Assembly: GCA_963576565.1 (NCBI GenBank)
Contig: OY755048.1
Span: 4,036,501 to 4,100,500 of the forward strand
DNA from: Aspidapion aeneum
Taxonomy: Eukaryota; Arthropoda; Insecta; Coleoptera; Brentidae
Direction: 5' to 3'
Length of the DNA stretch: 64,000 bases
Shown: positions 57,768 through 64,000 of the stretch, piece by piece
Layout of the letters: every line of letters begins with the position of its first letter
Position numbering within the stretch: the first letter of the stretch is position 1
Notes under the pieces: generated by a model
What the model was told of the DNA's origin: nothing
The model's input: only the letters and a program-made list of their open reading frames with translations
The model's database searches: none
Program-made: the position numbers and the translations under genes

Positions 57768-58006
57768 AATCAAACAAATTTCATGGCTAATCGGGCAAAA
57801 AAGGAGATTTTGTTCTTTTCTCATATTTTTCCGTGGGTAGCCCGAAAGCTTAACCTCACGGGGGTCCAAGATCTAATGGACACCTAATAAGTGTTGACAG
57901 TTAACTGTTTCGTCCTTATGGGACTCCTCAGAACACTGCTGGTCAATGTGACAAATCTTGCGAAGTTAATCAGACGGTTTTGTCTCTAATTAAATGTAAA
58001 TAATGA
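57768..58006 (-). repeat. dispersed hammerhead-bearing repeat, copy 2
   Basis: Matches 6107-6336 over its whole length with scattered substitutions. No ORF. Its ends coincide with those of copy 1, so the unit is about 235 bp. Confidence 0.75.
57890..57937 (-). ncRNA. type I hammerhead ribozyme, copy 2
   Basis: On the minus strand: AGTGTT, CTGAGGA, GTCC(CATAA)GGAC, GAA, ACAG(TTAA)CTGT, C, AACACT. It differs from copy 1 at one position of helix III, where A-U replaces G-U, strengthening the stem. All core positions are conserved. Confidence 0.85.
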
Positions 58007-58009
58007 GAA

Positions 58010-59577
58010 GATAATCATTATGGTGAGTACATTATTCTTGTATAAAAAAAAAGCGAGATTTTTTGTTGTTTTACTTCAAGATTCAATTTTTGTAAAACCT
58101 TTCAAAAATTTATTATTTTCTTTGGACAAAAAGTAACTTGTCGCCCGCTGTCGCGGGCCCGTTTTAACATGTCATTTTTTATTGAACCTTCCTTTTTAAA
58201 ATGATGCCACATTTAGCTGCTAGTTTTTGCCCATAAGGCCGGAATTAATTTTTAAATATTACCATTTTTCTCCAAACTAAGCAAAATATGTGTTTAAATT
58301 GTAGTATAGATATTTAAAATATAAAGTACTAAATACATATTCATCTACACATATTATTAGTATACTCACTATATATTAAGGAATAAAAGTCACACCTTAT
58401 CCCGAGGCAAAAAGATTGTAGCCTGAGCGTAGTGAGGTATATAATTGGCCAATAGCTAACAAGACACTTTAATTACGAATTTTAGGAGATATTTTTTGAA
58501 CTTTTGGACTTTTCTGTCCTAAAATTAAATTTCAGCTACTTTAATAAAAACATTATGTCTGATAGAGCCTTTTATTTTGAATTTTAAGGATAAAAAGTGA
58601 CAGTTGTCGCGCTAACATAAGGATTAACGAGGGCCCACTATTCTTATAATATATCCCAAGGGATAAAAGTAACACTTTTTAATTTAAGGTAAAAAGTTTT
58701 TAGCACGAGCGTAGCGAAAGCTACAATTCCTTAAAGGATAAAAATACTCTTTTATAACGAGGTTTATACGTTAATTTTACACTTCCAGACCGATCTTTTT
58801 TTTAACCTATTATTTGATTAATTAATATAGTTAAATTATTTTTTGTTTTGTTTGATATAAATATAACTATTTATAAACAAAATAGTTTCAATATCAGATT
58901 CATTGCATTAAAAGCTTCGGTCAAGTCGTTTTAAAAATGGCGAAAGTCACTAGAAGGAAAGTGTGCAAAATTTTATATCGGTTCTGTAAAGTTTTTTTTG
59001 GGGGGGTTTGGTGTTTTCATTTTTCAGGGGGGGGGCGACTAGTTATGGCTACCTTGGCCTTTCCATTTTTGTAGGGTCAACAACATATTATAATATTTTG
59101 TAAACATTGCAGTCGTACATAAAATTTTAGGATATATTTTGAAGCTTATTCGACCACTTGTACCTCGACTAACGGATCGGGGTCACTTTTTTATGTTTTG
59201 GATCATTAAGTAATTCATTTTAAACATTCCTGACTGTAAAAGAATACATTTATTGCACTGTGGGACTTTATCGCACGTTTTGTGCTTCCTGCCCCACTGT
59301 GCGATGTAAACGTATTTATATCGAACTTAAAATTGATGGGTATCTTTTATAAACGCGCCAGGATTTTATATCAAACTTAAAAATATGTAATGTGCCACTA
59401 ACGCTATTGTCAAATTAGACTGTTGTAAACAGAAATCTGCCAAATTATTTTTTACTTTTTAGTGTAAATTTTTAATAAAATCGTTTAACTTAACTAAAAT
59501 AATTTTTTAAAAAACCATACCTATTCGCACGTCATTTTTTTTAAAATGCAAATGTCTCGTTCGTTACTATATAAAAT
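58010..59577. other. repeat-rich stretch without genes
   Basis: AT-rich, with a GC-rich palindromic spot (CCCGCTGTCGCGGGC near 58143), two similar GGATAAAAGT/GAGCGTAG blocks (58380-58440 and 58670-58740) and a G-run near 59025. No coding region supported. Confidence 0.45.
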
Positions 59578-59700
59578 GGCTGCTGACTCTTGAGTCTTAA
59601 AATAAAAATTTGATTCTAACGAACCTGTAAGAGACAACTCAATCGGTGGATTCGTTACAAACTAGATAGGGCAAGGATACTTGAGCTGTTCTATATTACC
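59578..59700. repeat. right copy of a 120-bp inverted repeat pair
   Basis: GGCTGCTGACTCTTGAGTC...GATACTTGAGCTGTTCTA is the inverse of 56526-56650. Confidence 0.55.
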
Positions 59701-60125
59701 TACTTATCCCCGTCGCTGTTTCATAAAATTGTATTGCCACGAGTACAGATCACAAATCTGAAAACCGCATATTCGTATCTATTTTGATTTCAAAGTTATG
59801 AATTTACCCCCATTACACCCGTCACACAGCCCCTACCCTCGTTTTTTGCTTATAAAATTGTATTGTCATAAGATCAAATCATAAATCTGAAAACCGTATG
59901 TTCATATCTATTTTTATTCCAAAGGTATGAGTTTACCCCTTTACATCCCCCAGCTACCCCCTACCACCGTTTTTTTCACAAAATAATATTGTCACCACCA
60001 GTACAAAGTTCTGAATTTACCCCCTTTACACCCATCACCCACATCCTACCTCCAATTTTTTTTTCATATAATTGTATTGTGATCACATAAAAGCATACAT
60101 CTGAAAACCTCTTTACACCCATGTA

Positions 60126-62378
60126 CAGGGTGGGGCATTTTCGTTGGTTTTATAGGGTACAGGCTAAACGGTAAGAGATACAAAAAAACTGACATACGTG
60201 TCCCGTCCTCTTTTTTAGTGTCTTTTTTAATGGCGCAATCAAATCTACGCTAACTATATTGGTTTAGCAGATATAGGGTGATTCTCAAAAATTCTCGATT
60301 TTTATTATCTCTTATTACTCGGTTATTTATGGAGATAGAAAAAAACTTCAAATACAAAAGTTTTATGATTTTCTACATAGAATCCAGTGGCGTAACCAGA
60401 AAAATTAAAAATGTTTTAGTTTTCAAGATATTATCAAAAGTAACATTTTGTTAAATGGAACACCCAGTATGTAAGTATCTCAAAAAATTTATTTTTTTCT
60501 TGTGATTACAATGATATATAACACTTAATACTTTTCTTTGTCCTAAATAGGTAAAATACGGAAAAATATATTTTTTTGTAGTTGGCTATGGATGGGATAA
60601 ACTTTTGTTTTGCTTTTTTAACTTGTCACAAAGTCAAACGTCAATTAAGTATTGTTTTTGCTTTGTTGTTATTACTTTTGTCTAAGATGAATCTTTATCA
60701 AAACCTAAGATCAAAACAATGAAAAGTTAAACATGTTTGAGTGCTATATTGAATCTAATAAAAATAGAGATGCAGCACTTACACTATATATATATATACT
60801 ATATACCGTTATCCGGAACGACGTCAGCCAGACAAAAGGATGTTTCAAATAATGTATTACAATTTAAGTGAGTATGGATCATTTGGAAAAGCAAGAAATA
60901 AAATTTACAATAAAGAAAATAGAGAAACGGATGAAATAAATACGTTGGCTTGTGTTGCTGCTGATCCGACGGTACCTAGTCGTAATATTGAGAATGATAT
61001 TGGTATATACGTAAACGTAGAGTTTTAAGAATATTGAAAAAGCATAAGTATAAACCTTATAAAATAAGAAAGCTTCATAATTTACATCCTGAAGATGAAC
61101 AACGGCGTTTTGAATTTTGCAATGGGTATTTGCAACAGATTAATCAGAATCCCAATTTTTTTCAAAATATAATATGGACCGACGAAGCTTATATATCTAG
61201 CGAAGGAATGTTTAATTGACATAATAATCGATATTGGTCAAACATAAATCCTCATCAGACGGTGGCCAGGGTACAACAAGGACGCTTAGGATTCCATGCA
61301 TTGATAGCGCTGTATCGAAATAGAGTGTTTAACTACAGGCTTTTTAATGAAAACATGAATGCAGAAGGATACAGAGATATTTTGGAAGAATATGTAATAA
61401 TAGAGTTGGATAACATGCCATTAGGTGAAATAAATAACATTTATTTTCAACAAGACGGTGCTCCAGCACATAATAGCCATATGATAATGAACTTGCTAAC
61501 TGCCAATTTTGATGAAAATTGGATTGGTACATATGGGCCAAACCGATGGCCCCCGCGTTCTCCCGACCTGACCACCCTCGACTTTTATTTTTGGGGATTT
61601 ATCAAAAATGAAATTTATAAAACACGAAGTAACAATATAGAGGAACTTAGGGTAAATTTTATTATTTGCATTGAGAGAGTATCAAATATTGGCATCTATA
61701 ACGCCACTCGTTCGGTTACAAGTCGAGTAGAAAAATGGCTTGAGCAGAATGGGAGAGAATTTGAGCACCTTTTGTAACTAATTTTTATAATAACTATTCA
61801 GTTCTTATTACAAATTTATGTTGTTGTTGTTATAGTTTAGTAATATCTTAATATTCTCGTTAAGTAGGTTCTGAATATACCAACTATAAAATAAAAAAAT
61901 ATTTAATCAATTCATAGCCAACTACAAAAAAAATATATTTTTCCGTATTATACGTATTTAGGACAAAGAAAAGTATTAAGTGTTATATATCATTGTAATC
62001 ACAAGAAAAAAATCAATTTTTTGAGATACTTACATACTGGGTGTTCCATTTAACAAAATGTTACTTTTGATAATATCTTGAAAACTAAAACATTTTTAAT
62101 TTTTCTGGTTACGCCACTGGATTCTATGTAGAAAATCATAAAACTTTTGTATTTGAAGTTTTTTTCTATCTCCATAAATAACCGAGTAATAAGAGATAAT
62201 AAAAATCGCCAATTTTTGAGAATCACCCTATATCTGCTAAACCAATATAGTTAGCGTAGATTTGATTGCGCCATTAAAAAAGACACTAAAAAAGAGGACG
62301 GGACACGTATGTCAGTTTTTTTGTATCTCTTACCGTTTAGCCTGTACCCTATAAAACCAACGAAAATGCCCCACCCTG
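60126..62378 (+). mobile_element. Tc1/mariner-like element with about 0.5-kb inverted repeats
   Basis: Inverted ends CAGGGTGGGGCATTTTCG and the exact inverse, flanked by TA (60124-60125 and 62379-62380). The arms stay nearly identical for about 460 bp, covering TGTCCCGTCCTC, GGCGCAATCAAATC and TTCTATGTAGAAAATC. A single recently broken transposase gene lies between them. Confidence 0.9.
60734..61777 (+). pseudogene. DDE transposase of the mariner-like element, three lesions
   Basis: Starts at MFECYIESNKNRDAALTLY, where a TA microsatellite expansion breaks the frame before RYPERRQPDKRM (the N-terminal helix-turn-helix, similar to DUF4817 proteins). A second frameshift near 61018 precedes RILKKHKYKPYKIRKLH. 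A TGA at 61217-61219 replaces an expected CGA (MFN-stop-HNNRYW). Catalytic motifs are intact: WTDEA, QQDGAPAH and WPPRSPDLTTLDFYFWG. 36 residues separate the second and third Asp, more than the 34 of classic Tc1 or mariner. Few lesions imply recent inactivation. The C-terminus (REFEHLL) is complete. Confidence 0.85.
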
Positions 62379-62817
62379 TACACACCTCAAGCACCCCATA
62401 CCCCCCAAATTTTTTTATATTATTATATTGTCATCCTGCCCTTACACTTCTCACCAACCAACCCTTTCCGATTTTAAAATTGTATTGTCACCAGATCAAA
62501 ACATAAATCTGAAAACCGCATATTCGTATCTGTTTTGGTTCCAAAGTTATGAATTTATCCCCGTTACACCCCTCATCCACCCTTTACCACCCATATGTTT
62601 TTATTGTATTGTATTTTCATCGAACCTACATTACTGTGCCAAATTTCATTAAAATCGGTTCACGAGAAGTGAGTCAAAAATAAATCACAAGATTTGATAG
62701 ACAGGCGACAGACAGCCAGGCTTTGTGAAGTTAAATAAAGTCGTTTAATTAATGATAATAATTAATTAAAAACATGTAGACAAAAGAGTTTTTTATACTT
62801 ACTACTACTATGTCGGT

Positions 62818-63883
62818 TTAGAACGTTTTTCTACGTTGTCCGACGCCTATTCTCCACCTCCTTCGATCCTGACAGTCATCTTCCGTCAGGTTTTTTTGAC
62901 TCATTGATCTTTGGATTAACTGTTGCCATTCCAGTTTAGGACGCTCTCTTTTTCTGCGCCCTATTGGTTGCCATTCTAGGACCTGCTTTGGTAATCTTTC
63001 GTCGCTCATCCGTTGTACATGGCCGTACCATATCAGTTGCCTTTTAGTGATGTCATCCGTTATGCTTCCCTCGATTCCCATTCTTTCTTTTATGATCTCA
63101 TTTCTTATATGATCTGTTCTAGATATTCTCATTGATCTTCTTATTGCATCCATTTCGACACTTTCCATTTTTGTTTTGTATTTTTCTGTTACGCGACAAG
63201 TCTCTATTCCATACAACAGCGTGTTTTTCACCATTGTTTCATATATGTCAAATTTTACATTCTTTTTTATCTCTCTGCTCCATAAAATACTGTTAAGACA
63301 ACCAATAACCTTTTTTGCTTTTACTATTCTTTTTTCCAGTTCTATACAGTCTGCAGTCTGTTCCTGTCTTATCAAATGTGACACCCAAGTATACATACTC
63401 ATTGCATGGAGATATTGTTTGTCCATTTTCTAGTTCTAATTCACTTGATTCATTTCCAATACATAGGTACTGTGTCTTGTCCACGTTCACTCTGTTAACC
63501 CCCACTTTTGGTATTCTTCCGTTAACTTTCTTATCATATACTTCATGTCTTCTTTATCATTAGCTACAATTACTTGGTCGTCAGCAAACTGTAGTGTGTG
63601 TATATGGTAAATCGGTCGTTAAGTTGTAGTCCCATGCCGTGTACTTTGCGTTTCCAGTTTTTTAGAGCTACTGCGATATATATTTTAAAAAGAGTTGGAG
63701 AGATACAACATCCCTGTGTTAAGCCTTTCGTTACCAGGAATTTTTTTGAAAGTCGATTTCCAATTTTAATTTTAGATTTTGAACCTGTGTATAGTTCTTT
63801 TATCGCTTATATTATTATGTATGTATGATTGATATTAGTCTGCTCTAACACTGTCCATAATTTTTCTACTGGAACGGTATCCC
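62818..63883 (-). pseudogene. RTE-like non-LTR retrotransposon, second copy, 3' part
   Basis: Close relative of 10782-13262. The frame 63426-62818 is open for 202 codons (KRQLIWYGHVQRMSDERLPK, GRRKRERPKLEWQ). The catalytic motif near 63583 reads QFADDQV, intact here but mutated in the first copy. Two frameshifts separate it from the palm domain. The 3' tail is again (TAG)n. At 63883 the similarity breaks off at a C-run; beyond it, ATGTTTAAAAAAACCATTAT matches the endonuclease region, indicating an internal deletion. Confidence 0.8.
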
Positions 63884-63933
63884 CCCCCCTGGGTGCGCCC
63901 ATGTTTAAAAAAACCATTATTTTCGATACTTAA

Positions 63934-64000
63934 CAGTGGCGTATATAGGGTGGGGGGGGGATGGCATAAAATACTACTTAGGCATTTCGTTTCCCTAGTA
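63934..64000 (+). mobile_element. hAT MITE, cut by the window end
   Basis: CAGTGGCGTATATAG followed by a G-run repeats the left end of the 9757 and 23759 MITEs. It continues beyond the window, so the duplication cannot be checked. Confidence 0.6.

Larger units (their letters stand above)
59720..62720 (-). mobile_element. second DINE-like element with about 100-bp core repeats, split by a mariner-like element
   Basis: Tandem units carry ATTGTATTG, AAATCTGAAAACCG, TATTCGTATCT, GTTATGAATTTACCCC and C-rich segments on both sides of the insertion at 60126-62378. The right end holds TTTCATTAAAATCGGTTCA and GACAGACAGCCAGG, the inverse of a DINE-type block. Related to, but distinct from, the nine-copy family. 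Confidence 0.5.

Overview
This window looks like an AT-rich, transposon-loaded insect nuclear genome. Introns are long with GT/AG ends, single-copy metazoan genes lie far apart, and the rest is a dense mosaic of nested mobile elements. No sequence here identifies the species. The arthropod assignment rests on an FGF exon with a lysine-rich tail, like insect Branchless-type FGFs, and on the repertoire of elements: DINE-1/Helentron-like, Penelope-like, RTE-like, P-like, hAT and pogo.

Layout. From 1334 to 20433 (+) runs a seven-exon RalBP1/Rlip gene encoding 622 residues with a RhoGAP domain. Its third intron (about 9.4 kb) and fifth intron (about 5.2 kb) are almost entirely transposon sequence. 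From 20841 to 29370 there are only mobile elements: a foldback element holding a solo LTR and two smaller DNA elements, a Penelope-like element with a GIY-YIG ORF, and a 952-bp terminal-inverted-repeat element carrying a two-zinc-finger ORF. From 30198 to 30927 (+) lies a complete CHIC1/CHIC2-type gene. It is convergent with a two-exon, two-SH3-domain adaptor gene at 34634-33530 (-). A GC-rich acidic terminal exon at 39592-39380 (-) and the 3' coding exon of an FGF at 46813-46181 (-) share a strand and could belong to one gene. From 47 kb to the end I see no securely recognisable host gene. That stretch holds nested elements, including a nearly intact Tc1/mariner-like element with 0.5-kb inverted repeats and an RTE-like LINE fragment.

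Most notable signals. (1) Hammerhead ribozyme folds: two copies of one dispersed repeat (6224-6271 and 57890-57937, minus strand) carry the same type I hammerhead with a covarying base pair. A third, differently built hammerhead lies at 5710-5756. (2) Nine copies of a Helentron-like element in which the same AGCTCACAC stem forms a hairpin at both ends. (3) Well-resolved nesting: target-site duplications show the order LINE, then solo LTR, inside a long-TIR element, and the same LTR family inside a foldback element. (4) A Lys at the expected arginine-finger position of the RhoGAP domain. (5) Several coding-like stretches without recognised homology, listed as candidates.
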